A stretch of DNA of 7,592 nt, from contig DIKJ01000246.1 in the NCBI GenBank assembly GCA_002424525.1, forward strand, positions 9,730 through 17,321. Direction: 5' to 3'. Position numbers and translations under genes: made by a program. Every line of letters begins with the position of its first letter. The first letter of the stretch is position 1. This document shows, in pieces, positions 6,631-7,592 of this stretch. The DNA is from Bacteroidales bacterium UBA5621 (lineage in GTDB: Bacteria; Bacteroidota; Bacteroidia; Bacteroidales; VadinHA17). The notes below the pieces were generated by a model. It was not told where the DNA came from, did no database searches, and worked only from the letters and a program-made list of their open reading frames with translations.

Positions 6631-7592
6631 GCCGGGGCCCGCCAGCCGGCAAATTCCTGCATCATATAATTTTCCCGGACCCGTAATAGCGGTTATTGTT
6701 GCGTTCTTTCTTCTGCTGTCGGTTTCCTGCGAGGAGGGCGACACAGTTATAGGATCGGGAATCCTTCCCGGTTCCGATTATGTTTCAATGGGTTCCACCG
6801 ATACCCTGAGTGCTTTCTCCTATACCCGCTACAACCCGGGTGTCAGATCTGACAATGCTACCTACGCTTATGTCGGAAGCGTATACGATCCCTATTTCGG
6901 TATAACGACAGCCGAATTCGTTTCGCAGATCAGGCTGGCCAACCCATGGCCGCGAGGATCATTTACAGTGGATTCGGTAAGGCTTGTCCTGAGTTTATTG
7001 GGGGTGAAGGGGAATGTGGATGCCGGACATGTCTTAAAGATATCCGAGATATCGGAAATGTTATATACAGACTCGGCGTATTACTCCGACAAACCAGTGC
7101 TTCTTTCGGGATATGACCTTCCTGATATAACCCTTCCACAGCTCAGAGCCGATACGGTTAACAATGTATCCCTGGCTCTTCCGGTCGGGTTCGGGGAGTA
7201 CCTTCTGCGCGATACTTCAAAATTGTTCCATAGCAACAGCATTCCGGATTTCCGCTCTTTTTTCAGGGGATTGTATTTCAGAATGGCTGAGCCGTCAGAG
7301 CCTCTTCTGCTGACAGTGCGGATGACTCCCGTTGCCAGCGGCGGATTTTACAACAATTTTATTGCAGTCTATTATCACGACGATGAGAATGTACAGAAGA
7401 CCTACTTTTTCATATTTGACGCAGTATCGGCGAATGCACGCTATAACCGGCTTTCCCATAACTTTGAGGCTGCCGAGCCCGGGAAGAGAATAGCCCATAT
7501 AAATGACGGTATCCGCGATACGGTCTCCTTTGTGCAGAGCCTCAGCGGGGCTTATGCCAACCTGCATCTGCCCGGGCTGGATATCCTCCGGG
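6611..7592 (+). CDS. DUF4270-family lipoprotein, 3' end outside window
   Basis: The frame is open from the ATG at 6611 to the right edge (327 codons); family members are usually about 450-500 residues, so perhaps a quarter to a third is missing. A hydrophobic stretch (residues 25-36) ends in a lipobox LSVSC with Cys40 as the lipidated residue. It is followed by E-E-G-D, an acidic run consistent with the Bacteroidota lipoprotein export signal for outer-membrane or surface placement. The n-region before the hydrophobic core is unusually long (24 residues) and Pro-rich, but no other standard start codon exists in frame upstream of the signal peptide. Family-like features are VGSVYDPYFGITTAEF (from about 88), VDSVRLVLSL (from 120) and DSAYYSD (from 154). 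The function of the family is unknown. The 20-nt overlap with the GT5-like gene implies translational coupling. Confidence 0.85.
   Translation, partial: MIRSCPEPGPASRQIPASYNFPGPVIAVIVAFFLLLSVSCEEGDTVIGSGILPGSDYVSMGSTDTLSAFSYTRYNPGVRSDNATYAYVGSVYDPYFGITTAEFVSQIRLANPWPRGSFTVDSVRLVLSLLGVKGNVDAGHVLKISEISEMLYTDSAYYSDKPVLLSGYDLPDITLPQLRADTVNNVSLALPVGFGEYLLRDTSKLFHSNSIPDFRSFFRGLYFRMAEPSEPLLLTVRMTPVASGGFYNNFIAVYYHDDENVQKTYFFIFDAVSANARYNRLSHNFEAAEPGKRIAHINDGIRDTVSFVQSLSGAYANLHLPGLDILR

Noticed and set aside
7295..7567. A 90-codon minus-strand frame at the right end
   Set aside because: It is antisense to the open DUF4270 frame, which has a signal peptide and family motifs.

Overview
The window reads as ordinary chromosomal DNA from a Bacteroidota bacterium, most likely of the order Bacteroidales or a close relative. 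Three things point there. The protein types are characteristic: a glycogen-synthase-like half protein, a DUF4270 lipoprotein, and a Bacteroidota-style PanD. Candidate promoters match the Bacteroidota -7 consensus TAnnTTTG. Most starts lack a Shine-Dalgarno sequence. Base composition is roughly balanced. No rRNA, tRNA, CRISPR array, transposase, integrase or phage gene was found, and nothing suggests recent gene transfer.

Layout. (1) Positions 2-1924, plus strand: the 3' four-fifths or so of a class A penicillin-binding protein, with its start outside the window. (2) Positions 1928-5586, minus strand: a compact four-gene unit read panC, panD, a lysylphosphatidylglycerol-synthase-type membrane protein, radA. 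The gaps are 53, 2 and 1 nt. It converges on the penicillin-binding protein gene with only 3 nt between the stop codons, and a terminator-like hairpin for the unit lies inside the neighbour's coding sequence. The 53-nt panC-panD gap holds the best promoter in the window (TTTG-N19-TAACTTTG), which suggests panD, the membrane protein gene and radA can be transcribed without panC. (3) Positions 5587-5823: a divergent control region with one -7 element on each strand, a hairpin, and a heptad-repeat stretch that forms a large imperfect inverted repeat. (4) Positions 5824-7592, plus strand: a stand-alone glycogen/starch synthase N-terminal (GT5) domain protein, overlapping by 20 nt a DUF4270 lipoprotein gene that runs off the right edge.

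How the genes fit together. PanC and PanD supply the last step of pantothenate synthesis and its beta-alanine substrate, feeding CoA synthesis. RadA (DNA recombination and repair) and the membrane protein are joined to them by position rather than by a known pathway. The penicillin-binding protein builds peptidoglycan. The GT5-like protein and the DUF4270 lipoprotein appear translationally coupled, but their biochemical roles are unsettled. I see no convincing new multi-gene system. The most interesting points are the half-size synthase that seems to lack its ADP-glucose motif and its nucleotide-binding half, its coupling to an outer-membrane-type lipoprotein, and the architecture of the divergent intergenic region.
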